Of a stretch of DNA of 64,000 nucleotides, positions 52,786 to 60,306 are shown piece by piece. Both the position numbers and the translations under genes were made by a program. Origin of the DNA: a virus; the IMG/VR virus record IMGVR_UViG_3300050190_000082, positions 62,001-126,000 of that record; one strand, written 5' to 3'. The notes beneath the pieces were generated by a model. It was not told where the DNA came from and did no database searches. It saw only the letters and a list, made by a program, of their open reading frames with translations. Numbering within the stretch: position 1 is the first letter of the stretch; each line of letters starts with the position of its first letter.

Positions 52786-53880
52786 TTATTCCTCTTCTTT
52801 AACTTCTTCCTCAATAACCTCTCTGTTAGTTTCAATAACTTTCATTTTCTTTAACATTCCATTCTTTTCTTCGGCAAATGTTCTCAAGTCATAGAAACTG
52901 GATGTGGTGCTAATGTCATTATGTTGTCCTATATGTTTACTAACAAATTTTAAATCCATTCCACCTGCCAAGTAATGACTTATAGCTGAAGCTTTAAATA
53001 AATGCGGATTTATTCTTCGTCCTAAAATATCAGATAAAACATTTGCACACAAATCATCAGCCCATCCTAAAGATATTTGATGATATTCTCCATTAAATTT
53101 CACTGTAAATAGATACTCATGTTCATACCCTCTTTTTTCAACCCATAAGTTTAAGTAATACAAAACTGCTACAGGCACTATATACTCGCATTGCTTTCCA
53201 TCCTCACTAGGGCCTTTCTCGCGTACTGTATTTGACATTACATATTCTTGACCTTCTTCTACTGGTTTAGATATAATCTCGGTTTTAAAACCTCTAAGAC
53301 CACCTCTTCTAGCACCAGTATTAAATGCACACGCTACCCATGCAACTGCAAGGTAATTTTTATCTTCCATAAGAGTGTCTATTAAAAGTTTATATTCTAT
53401 TTCTGATATTGCAATTTTATTATAGACATAATTCTTAGGAATTTTAATGTCTGTTTTTGTGAAGTTATGAAAAGTCTTATACTCATCTACTTCCTCTGAT
53501 AGAATTCTTTCTGCATATTCACAAATTGTACTTACAGAACTTTTCTTGAATCTTATACCTGAACTAGACATACCTCTATTAATTAAATAACTCAAATATC
53601 TATTAAAATCTCTCTTAGTAATATTAAAAAATGCCTTATCATTTAAACATGTTTTAACCCACCATGTGAACTGTTTGATTCCACTCCGATACTGATCTTT
53701 AGTTTGTTTTGATAAGAGAGGATGCATTTCTTGAAATTCTTTAATGAGTTTTAAATTCTCTTCATTGCATTCTTCAAACATCTCATTTGTTACTTCTGGC
53801 AATTTATCTGGTCTTGCTCTGAGCATATTTTTATTGATTATTGCTTTTGGGATTGAGGTAGCTTTTTCCGCGTCTGACAT
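52786..53880 (-). CDS. Tyrosine recombinase/integrase-like protein with HxxK box
   Basis: 364 residues. SAM-like N-domain (about 50-140) and a catalytic domain: NTGARRGGL (R191/R192), HLFKAS (H293, K296), KFVSKHIGQHNDIST (H316/H320) and SSFYD (Y330). The second box is HxxK rather than the usual HxxR, which could lower or change activity. It could integrate the element, resolve multimers, or act on a local site. TAATG overlap with the upstream nuclease gene shows coupled translation. No attachment site was recognised. Confidence 0.65.
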   Translation of the reverse strand: MSDAEKATSIPKAIINKNMLRARPDKLPEVTNEMFEECNEENLKLIKEFQEMHPLLSKQTKDQYRSGIKQFTWWVKTCLNDKAFFNITKRDFNRYLSYLINRGMSSSGIRFKKSSVSTICEYAERILSEEVDEYKTFHNFTKTDIKIPKNYVYNKIAISEIEYKLLIDTLMEDKNYLAVAWVACAFNTGARRGGLRGFKTEIISKPVEEGQEYVMSNTVREKGPSEDGKQCEYIVPVAVLYYLNLWVEKRGYEHEYLFTVKFNGEYHQISLGWADDLCANVLSDILGRRINPHLFKASAISHYLAGGMDLKFVSKHIGQHNDISTTSSFYDLRTFAEEKNGMLKKMKVIETNREVIEEEVKEEE

Positions 53881-55550
53881 TAATTCACCATCCTTAGTTT
53901 ATTTACTATATATTTAGCTTTATCTGTTCTTATTTTTGTTGCGGTTATTTTATTGAAACCATTTTTACAATTAATCAAATCAGAGAGATATAATAATTCT
54001 TGCTCTTGAATAATAAAATTAGTGTCCAAACAATACTCATAAAAACACAACCTTGCATCAATATAAGTTCCAAAGTGCTTTTTAGTAGCTTCTGCTAAAC
54101 CAGTAATGTTCCTGTCAAAAGAAGACATCTTTTTATATTCATTATTCTTCAATATGTGATTATAAGTTTCAAGCATGTGCTTAAAACCATCAAATATATT
54201 ATTTTTATTCCATTTATTAACCTGATAAGATGTAAATTTACCGTATTTTTTAGCAAAATTATAATAAGTTCCATATCTCTTCAAAGCTTCTAGAAATAAT
54301 CTGCTTTTGCCATTTTTACTCAACACTCCTTGTGTTGGTAGTATACTTTTGTCGTAACCATATCTCATTATTTCTTGTAACAGTTCTATATCGTTAAATT
54401 TGTTAGGTGGTATTATAATTTCTTGCTCAATATGCTCACATTTTAAGTCTATAAAGTCTTTAAAAATATCCTTTAAACTAATCAAAATGTCATTGTAATG
54501 TTGTTTGTAAAACGTTTCATAATCTATACTTATCAATCTATAATTATTATCCTTATATAGTTTCTCCTTTAATTTACGTTTATTATTATAAACAATCCCT
54601 CTTTTAGTAACGTCATCATCCTTTGGAAAGCCCCATACCTCTATTTGAATAATTTCTCCACTAGATAAATGAATAGCAAAATCACTTCTATAATTTTTGT
54701 ATTTACCTTCAAATGGGTGATCTTCTCTAGTATAAAACATGTTGTTAGTTATTAAATACTGTGCTGTCATGTACTCACAAGATGATCTATTATAAAACCC
54801 CCTGTCATCCACCAAGTCATCTTTATCTTCGTAACCCATATCGAATTTAATATTTTTAATACCATCAAATTTAAATAATCGTTCATTAGAAATATGTAAT
54901 ATACTTAAAACTTCCTGCTGTTTTGGAAATCTTCCTAGTTCGATACATAATTCTTTTATATCGTGTTTCATATTATCATAATTGTCATAATAAGTATCTT
55001 CTCTTTCAAACCTTAGTAGTTTTGTATAGTCGTATCCTAATTCAATGCATAAATCCTTAATATTCTCACCATAATCTTGCATGACAGTATGTAGTATAGA
55101 GCCTTCTTTATTATTTTGAATACCATGAATAGTTTCATATTTATCTATATATATTTTCAGTTCTTTCAATCTATTCTCTTTGAATGTCCAATATCCTTTA
55201 TCATTTCTTGTTAAAACATTATTGTTAAATTTATATTCTATTATTTCTCTTTTTTTTAATTGGACACAGTTAATACAACAATATTTTTTAATAATATCAT
55301 TTACTGTTAAACTTTTAAAATAATCTTTATAAGTTATTTGTTTTTCTCCACCGCAATAATCACACTTTACTTCTACTAAATTTTTAGATGATGGTGTTAA
55401 GTGTTCCACTTTTATTAGTATTCTCGATCCTCTTTTATATGTCATTTTCTTCGTATATTTATTATAGAACCTTGGCTTATATCCTAACTCTTCTAATCTG
55501 TTAATATTCTCTGGGTTAATACCCATTTCTACCTCTGTACTAATTAACAT
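53880..55550 (-). CDS. Zinc-finger PD-(D/E)XK nuclease coupled to the recombinase
   Basis: 556 residues. The N-terminal unit (MGINPENINRLEELGY, RGSRILIKVEHLTPSSKNLV, EVKCDYCGG...YCCINC) is shared with the HNH protein at 62769. The middle (about 225-345) has SSCEYMTAQYLI, YRSDFAIHLSSGEIIQIEVWG and KRKLKEKLY, a PD-(D/E)XK core (E, D, E-V-W, K). The C-terminal 190 residues are helical. The gene ends inside the recombinase start (TAATG). A pseudoknot leader precedes it. Together the pair looks like a mobile or site-specific system. Confidence 0.55.
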   Translation of the reverse strand: MLISTEVEMGINPENINRLEELGYKPRFYNKYTKKMTYKRGSRILIKVEHLTPSSKNLVEVKCDYCGGEKQITYKDYFKSLTVNDIIKKYCCINCVQLKKREIIEYKFNNNVLTRNDKGYWTFKENRLKELKIYIDKYETIHGIQNNKEGSILHTVMQDYGENIKDLCIELGYDYTKLLRFEREDTYYDNYDNMKHDIKELCIELGRFPKQQEVLSILHISNERLFKFDGIKNIKFDMGYEDKDDLVDDRGFYNRSSCEYMTAQYLITNNMFYTREDHPFEGKYKNYRSDFAIHLSSGEIIQIEVWGFPKDDDVTKRGIVYNNKRKLKEKLYKDNNYRLISIDYETFYKQHYNDILISLKDIFKDFIDLKCEHIEQEIIIPPNKFNDIELLQEIMRYGYDKSILPTQGVLSKNGKSRLFLEALKRYGTYYNFAKKYGKFTSYQVNKWNKNNIFDGFKHMLETYNHILKNNEYKKMSSFDRNITGLAEATKKHFGTYIDARLCFYEYCLDTNFIIQEQELLYLSDLINCKNGFNKITATKIRTDKAKYIVNKLRMVN

Positions 55551-55559
55551 TTACAAACA

Positions 55560-55663
55560 TCTCCTTTAATATTGTCCTTAAAAAGTAAAGCAGGAAGGCG
55601 TTAAGGAAAACGCTTTTCGTGTAGCTATTCACTATCCTGCAATTGTGCTAATTTATTGCACAA
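55560..55663 (-). ncRNA. Pseudoknot leader RNA, copy 2
   Basis: Minus strand: hairpin TTGTGC/GCACAA (55663-55658, 55648-55643); outer stem GCAGGA/TCCTGC (55640-55635 with 55595-55590); CGAAAAGC; inner hairpin GCGTT-TTCCTT-AACGC; TTTTTAAGGAC with TAAGGA (55580-55575) able to pair with TCCTTA (55607-55602); then AATATTAAAGGAGATGTT. The 3-prime half is nearly identical to copy 1 at 14090-14206, while both stems differ in sequence but still pair. Confidence 0.6.
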
Positions 55664-55664
55664 C

Positions 55665-55690
55665 AAAAAAGACACTCTAATGAATGTCTC
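55665..55690 (-). terminator. Terminator of the DUF1064 gene
   Basis: GACATTC/GAGTGTC on the minus strand (one T-G), then TTTTTTGTTGTG. Confidence 0.7.
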
Positions 55691-55715
55691 AAGTTCTAAA
55701 ATAAATTATTATTTA

Positions 55716-56228
55716 CTATTTGGTTTTTTTATCTTTTAATAATTTCTTTGCTTTCTTACGCTCTCTTTGCCCTTTTTCAATAATGCTATATTCCTGCCAC
55801 CCATTATCCAACGTACAATGTCCAATCCAACGATAATCAATTTCAGGGAATTTGTAGTGGAATAGCTTTTTTTTGAGCTTGGCTACTGGATCTATCATTC
55901 CCCCTTTGACATCCCAGACAATTACTGAATTATCAGAGTAGGTAAGAACATAGTCAGCAACATAATTTACAGCTAAAATATTTTTATCATTGTATTTATA
56001 TTTAGGTTGTAATTCATATTTGATTTGTCTTTTGCAATCTATAATTGATCTATCTTCTAATCCTATTTCTATTACTTCTTTATAAAAACGCATCTCAAGC
56101 AAACTATCATACTGAACTCCTTTATATGTACGCTTTAATTTCCCTTCGTCACTAAGGTCAACATGAAATTTACTATACTTTTTCTTCTTAGCTATTTTAA
56201 ACACTCCTAATATTATAAATAAAGGCAT
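55716..56228 (-). CDS. DUF1064 family nuclease-like protein
   Basis: 170 residues. YKGVQYDSLLEMRFYKEVIE, IDCKRQIKYEL, NYVADYVLTYSDNSVIVWDV and KGGMIDPVAKLKKKLF match the DUF1064 family, small PD-(D/E)XK phage proteins (E, D, D/E-V-K, K). They are thought to act in DNA recombination or Holliday junction processing, and are common in early regions of Firmicute phages. ATG 56228 has AAGGTG 12 bases upstream. Confidence 0.75.
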   Translation of the reverse strand: MPLFIILGVFKIAKKKKYSKFHVDLSDEGKLKRTYKGVQYDSLLEMRFYKEVIEIGLEDRSIIDCKRQIKYELQPKYKYNDKNILAVNYVADYVLTYSDNSVIVWDVKGGMIDPVAKLKKKLFHYKFPEIDYRWIGHCTLDNGWQEYSIIEKGQRERKKAKKLLKDKKTK

Positions 56229-56271
56229 GTCATTATAAACGCACCTTTATTATATATAATCCACAATTCTA

Positions 56272-57030
56272 TCAAATTAGTTCTTTATTGCTACCACCAT
56301 CTAGTAACTTTCCATATTTAACATTCAGTTGGTGCTTCACATAATCATATTTGAACCCCAATGCAGTCAAAGCTGTTACAATTGTTTCTGCTTCATCTAC
56401 TATTTTTAATTCTTCTTGAGTCAAATAATCTCTTGTTAAATCACTTTTCTTATTTATATTTCTAGTTTCTCTTATCTTTTTAGCAGTCATATTAAATAAA
56501 ATCTTATAAACCATATCTGTATAATTAGAATAAGTAAAATGTTTTGCATTTGGGATGTAAGTTTGAATGCTAGATGTCATCCTCTTTCTATCTATTTTAG
56601 ATACTTCTCTTTGTAAATTCCATTCTTCTTTTTTCTTTAAGAATACCTGTGCTAAAACGTCTTTAGCTTTCATTTGATATTCTACTAATCTCTCAACAAC
56701 TTCAGATTGTTTTTTAATCATATTAGGAGTAATTGAAATTTTTGCTAAGAATAAAGGTAAATAATCTAGTTCCATACATAAAGATTGCTGATTACCACCC
56801 TTTGTAGGGAGTTGCAAATTTGCAATACCTCTCATTAGTACAGTATCATCTTGAACTTTTCTAGTAAAACTTTGCCATTGACCTTCTGTCATTCCAATTC
56901 CCATATAGATTGGTTTAAGCCCAACATAAGTTTTATTTTGTTTTATATGTTGTACCACTAATATTTGATCTCCTAGAAATTCGATTTCGGCAACTTTAAA
57001 ATCACCTAGTTTTACTAATTCATTTTTCAC
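56272..57030 (-). CDS. Antirepressor, P22_AR_N type
   Basis: 252 residues, GTG start with GGAG 8 bases upstream. YVGLKPIYMGIGMTEGQWQS, FTRKVQDDTVLMRGIANLQL and CMELDYLPLFLAKI match the P22 antirepressor N-terminal domain (PF10547-like). The C-terminal part shares FTYSNYTDMVYKILFNMTAK with the protein at 51620. Antirepressors bind phage repressors. Its leader has a pseudoknot adjoining the ribosome binding site, so its translation may be gated. Confidence 0.8.
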   Translation of the reverse strand: MKNELVKLGDFKVAEIEFLGDQILVVQHIKQNKTYVGLKPIYMGIGMTEGQWQSFTRKVQDDTVLMRGIANLQLPTKGGNQQSLCMELDYLPLFLAKISITPNMIKKQSEVVERLVEYQMKAKDVLAQVFLKKKEEWNLQREVSKIDRKRMTSSIQTYIPNAKHFTYSNYTDMVYKILFNMTAKKIRETRNINKKSDLTRDYLTQEELKIVDEAETIVTALTALGFKYDYVKHQLNVKYGKLLDGGSNKELI

Positions 57031-57035
57031 AATGA

Positions 57036-57124
57036 ATCTCCTTGCTCATTTTATTGTGGAAGTACGAGCAATACTTATCAGTGCGTTTATAGCAACCTAT
57101 CCTTGTATCATCTTTGTGACACAA
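57036..57124 (-). ncRNA. Pseudoknot-forming leader of the antirepressor gene
   Basis: Minus strand: TTGTG/CACAA hairpin; then the hairpin AAGTA-TTGCTCG-TACTT (57076-57060); its loop TTGCTC can pair with GAGCAA (57047-57042), which directly abuts GGAG. The general plan follows copies 1 and 2 at 14090 and 55560 although the sequence does not. Confidence 0.45.
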
Positions 57125-57153
57125 CAAAAAACACCTCTTGAGTAGAAGAGATG
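57125..57153 (-). terminator. Terminator of the permuted NlpC/P60 gene
   Basis: Minus strand ACATCTCTT-CTACTC-AAGAGGTGT then TTTTTTGTTGTG. Confidence 0.75.
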
Positions 57154-57188
57154 TATTTTAGTCAATCACAAATATTCACTTATATTCC

Positions 57189-57689
57189 TTATAATTCCCA
57201 CAAATTATGATTCTCTGTTAACCTAACTTCTGTGCTAAATGACAATCCAGTAGGAGTCACATCCCCAGCATCCCTATCACTTCTTAAAATAATTCCTTCA
57301 TCTCGATAGCTCATATCTACAAGTGCAGAGCATATAATTTTCCCATGTTCTTCCCATAAATCTGGAATTCTTTTTAATCCTATTAATTCTCTTAATCCAT
57401 TTAAAGCAAACCCAACGTCTTGTAAATAATCATATTTTTCTCCAATATGGGACTTTGCATAATTAACTGCTTTTTGTCTTTGCTCATCTGTAATATTTAC
57501 TACAGAAAATACTGCGTAGCGTTCATAATGAATAGGATTTTCTACTACCCCATTTGGCATTGCTTCAATAATTGTGTTCTCTCCTGAAACTATTGCAGAA
57601 TGAGCAAAACTTCCTTGTTCCCCTGTCATAATAATTTCTGATATTGGATTATTATCTTGAGTCAGTATAAAATCACCTGCTTTTGCCAT
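57189..57689 (-). CDS. Permuted NlpC/P60 (YiiX-like) peptidase
   Basis: 166 residues from ATG 57689 (AGAGGTG 9 bases upstream). AGDFILTQDNN, then SFAHSAIVSGENTIIEAMPN (catalytic His in the first half), then KIICSALVDMSYRDE (catalytic Cys in the second half), the reversed order of permuted papain-fold enzymes. Likely cleaves peptidoglycan peptides or amides. It follows a peptidoglycan-binding-like protein gene. Confidence 0.65.
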   Translation of the reverse strand: MAKAGDFILTQDNNPISEIIMTGEQGSFAHSAIVSGENTIIEAMPNGVVENPIHYERYAVFSVVNITDEQRQKAVNYAKSHIGEKYDYLQDVGFALNGLRELIGLKRIPDLWEEHGKIICSALVDMSYRDEGIILRSDRDAGDVTPTGLSFSTEVRLTENHNLWEL

Positions 57690-57765
57690 TTTGTCCATCA
57701 CCTCTTTATTAACATTAATCATTTAAAACTGGACTTTGATTGGGATTGTTTAATGTAAAAGGGAT

Positions 57766-57814
57766 AAAAAAAGAGAAGTGAGTAGGAGTTTTAATTCCTC
57801 TCCTTCTCTTTAAT
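57766..57814 (-). terminator. Terminator after the peptidoglycan-binding-like gene
   Basis: Minus strand AAGAGAAGGAGAGGA pairs with TCCTACTCACTTCTCTT (imperfect), then TTTTTTATCCC. Confidence 0.75.
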
Positions 57815-57821
57815 AGGATTA

Positions 57822-58166
57822 TTATTTAGTTGCTTTATACTGACTATACAAAACAGCAAAAGTACAATTTTTATTAGCATCAGTAATCACTGGATTTTCA
57901 ATAATCTCATCTAAACGGAAAATTAAATTCTGATCAATTACTCCATTACATTCGAATAAGGTTATGCTTTGTAATTTCATAATCGCAGTTTTTGTTTCGT
58001 CATTGTAAAATCCGTTTTCCTCTAATTTAGATTCGTTGATTCCAATTTGATTCAATTGTTGCTGAATTTGCAATACTTGTTTTGAAAAAGGAATATCAAG
58101 TATATTTTCCACTACTTTTAATATCTCTCCTGCAACTCCAGCAACTTTCTTATTTGCTTTTACCAT
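57822..58166 (-). CDS. Peptidoglycan-binding-like protein, 114 aa
   Basis: QVLQIQQQLNQIGI...ENGFYNDETKTAIMKLQ matches the PG_binding_1 fold (residues about 30-85), where a small helical domain binds cell-wall peptide. No signal peptide. It sits between the probable major tail protein and an NlpC/P60-like gene. Function probably cell-wall targeting in the virion tail or lysis. Confidence 0.55.
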   Translation of the reverse strand: MVKANKKVAGVAGEILKVVENILDIPFSKQVLQIQQQLNQIGINESKLEENGFYNDETKTAIMKLQSITLFECNGVIDQNLIFRLDEIIENPVITDANKNCTFAVLYSQYKATK

Positions 58167-58232
58167 AAATTTACCTCATTATCTTAGGAGAGACAACGGG
58201 TAATCTCTCCTAATCGTTTACTAAAATGTTAT

Positions 58233-58952
58233 TTATGCCACTACTCTAGGAACGGTAATATATTGACCAAAATCATTACTATTTAATGGCGTTGTTAACA
58301 TGAAGTTTAGCGGAATTACTGCTTCTTTACCTGGAGCAAAGGAGGCTGACATATTACCATCACATGTAGCTTGGTAGAAGTTAAGGTAAATATCACTTAT
58401 AATAGCTTGGGTTGCAGGTGAATATGCTATACTATGAGCAAATATTTTATAAGCTTTAGGGAACTTGTCTGCACTCAAATTCGTAATATTACCTGTTACA
58501 AGAGAATCATAAACTACTGTTACCCAACCATCCTCTGGAGGCGTTGTTACTGTTATTTCTTTAAGGGCAACAGTTCCAGAATATTGTTTATTTTGAGCAT
58601 CAAAAATCGTAGCAGTTGTTCCAGAAGGGGTTCCAACTACAGTTACTACGCCACCAACCATTTGTAATTTTTCATTAATTTTAACTGTCGCCGTTCCACT
58701 TGAGTCCGTTGTACCAGACAAAATAGAAATTAAACTATCTCCCCAAAAAAGAGGTTCTACTGAGAATGTTTGCTCATTACTATCTTGTAATACATACTTA
58801 GGCATGTTGCCAATTCCACCCCGTAGAATGGTGCTAGTTAATTTTTTGACCCAATCTGTTTTTGAGTTGATCCCTAAGAAAAACACATTTGCAGGAGTTT
58901 GGATATCTACGAGAAATACCTCAAATACGTCTTTTAATACAATATTGTCCAT
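58233..58952 (-). CDS. Probable major tail (tube) protein
   Basis: 239 residues, AAGGGGGA before ATG 58952. An all-beta protein: VFEVFLVDIQTPANVFFLGI opening, an inserted Ig-like unit around 75-135 (GTATVKINEKLQMVGG) and a C-terminal AVIPLNFMLTTPLNSNDFG typical of tail-tube subunits. High Thr/Gly content and a strong ribosome binding site fit an abundant structural protein. A hairpin AGGAGAGA/TCTCTCCT follows at 58184-58210. Gene order supports the call; capsid protein is the alternative. Confidence 0.5.
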   Translation of the reverse strand: MDNIVLKDVFEVFLVDIQTPANVFFLGINSKTDWVKKLTSTILRGGIGNMPKYVLQDSNEQTFSVEPLFWGDSLISILSGTTDSSGTATVKINEKLQMVGGVVTVVGTPSGTTATIFDAQNKQYSGTVALKEITVTTPPEDGWVTVVYDSLVTGNITNLSADKFPKAYKIFAHSIAYSPATQAIISDIYLNFYQATCDGNMSASFAPGKEAVIPLNFMLTTPLNSNDFGQYITVPRVVA

Positions 58953-58974
58953 TATTTACTTTCCCCCTTATTTT

Positions 58975-59742
58975 TTATTTATGATTATCTTTATGATTAT
59001 CTATGTTAGAAATAATCCCCTTTTGTTCAGGATTATCTTTCACCATGTTTAAATGACTTCCAATAAATTTCTTATCTGTTTCATCTAACTTTGTCTTTTC
59101 CACTGATAAATCCGCATACCATGGAGTTATTTTCATTTTCTCTGCACTAACAGTCTGATATAGCGTACCAGTATTATAATTTTTGTTATTTGAAATAGTA
59201 GTAAAGTATTCATGAAGACTATATATTGAAATATCTAAAACATTATCTTTATATAATCCTACATTCATAACCATACTTTTGAAAGTGATAACTTCACCTT
59301 TACGCTCTTTTGCAATTTGTTCTAATTTATTGAAATACTCTAATTCTGGATTTAAACAAGGTTTTTCGAAAGCAATATTATTCATATCTTTAATTAATTT
59401 TACATAAAAATCTAATTCTTCATCAGTTTTTACTAAATCAAAACTACCTTTATTAATAAAACAAAAATCAAATAAATTATTGTATCCTTCAAGTAAACCA
59501 AGCCATTCCACACTTCTAATAATTTCAATAAATGACATTTCATTTAAAAGCGATATAGCTTCATCTATTCCAATAGTACCTATGTTATTTTCTTTTACAA
59601 ATTGAATTGCTTTTAATTTCCCAAGTTGCAGAATTGAGGAAAGCATAAGAATTTTTTCATATTCCCTTACCTTTACAAATCGACACATTCCTATTCCAGT
59701 TTCAACTGGATTATCTAAAAACCATAATTCTTTGAACGTCAC
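58975..59742 (-). CDS. Tail-module protein, 255 aa
   Basis: Not recognised. GTG start at 59742 with GAGG upstream. Helical, with a pattern KILMLSSILQLGKLKAIQFV and a charged C-terminus containing two DNHKDNHK-like units. It lies between a tail-completion-like gene and the probable major tail gene. An assembly role is possible. Confidence 0.45.
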   Translation of the reverse strand: MTFKELWFLDNPVETGIGMCRFVKVREYEKILMLSSILQLGKLKAIQFVKENNIGTIGIDEAISLLNEMSFIEIIRSVEWLGLLEGYNNLFDFCFINKGSFDLVKTDEELDFYVKLIKDMNNIAFEKPCLNPELEYFNKLEQIAKERKGEVITFKSMVMNVGLYKDNVLDISIYSLHEYFTTISNNKNYNTGTLYQTVSAEKMKITPWYADLSVEKTKLDETDKKFIGSHLNMVKDNPEQKGIISNIDNHKDNHK

Positions 59743-59772
59743 TATCACCTCTTTATGATTAAAAATGGAACA

Positions 59773-60291
59773 TTATACACACGCAAACTCATTAGTTTTA
59801 TAAGCAATACAAACTCCAGAATAATTTTCATTTACCACAAATTCATATGTTTCATAAAATGGCAACTTGCCAATCCCTAAATCTCTTGATGAAATAAAAG
59901 AATCTTTAAGTTCTAAATCTTGTTCTGAGTTGAATGATTGATCAATATAATCTAAAATCATATCATAGCGCAAAGACCCATAATCAGTCTTAATTAATGA
60001 ATTGTGGCAAATAATGTAGAAAAAGATTGACCCATTTTTAAAAGTTATACCATTCGGTTTGTAATTAAATTGCATGGTTATAAAACTTTTAGCAGTAGTA
60101 TCTGGTGTGGGTACAAATTTAAATGGATATATAAAATCGTAGACCAAAGATGATAAATCAAAATTATCAGGTATTGGTGTATCTAGACAATTGCCTTCAG
60201 AATTGATAAGGCATTTTACTAGAGATTCATTTGTCACTAATTTCATTATAATATCCATTTTATTTTTACTTAATGTTGAGAATCTACCCAA
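59773..60291 (-). CDS. Probable tail terminator/completion protein, 172 aa
   Basis: TTG start at 60291 with GAGGTG upstream. The beta-rich centre, FVPTPDTTAKSFITMQFNY and NGSIFFYIICHNSLIKTDYG, resembles the tail completion proteins of contractile or flexible-tail phages. Gene order (connector, this gene, tail tube) fits. Confidence 0.45.
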   Translation of the reverse strand: MGRFSTLSKNKMDIIMKLVTNESLVKCLINSEGNCLDTPIPDNFDLSSLVYDFIYPFKFVPTPDTTAKSFITMQFNYKPNGITFKNGSIFFYIICHNSLIKTDYGSLRYDMILDYIDQSFNSEQDLELKDSFISSRDLGIGKLPFYETYEFVVNENYSGVCIAYKTNEFACV

Positions 60292-60306
60292 TTATTTATT
60301 CACCTC

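Noticed and set aside
55560-55663. preQ1-I riboswitch, from TAGCTACAC in leader copy 2
   Set aside because: The match is local, absent in copy 1, and the A-rich tail pairing required by preQ1-I is not present.
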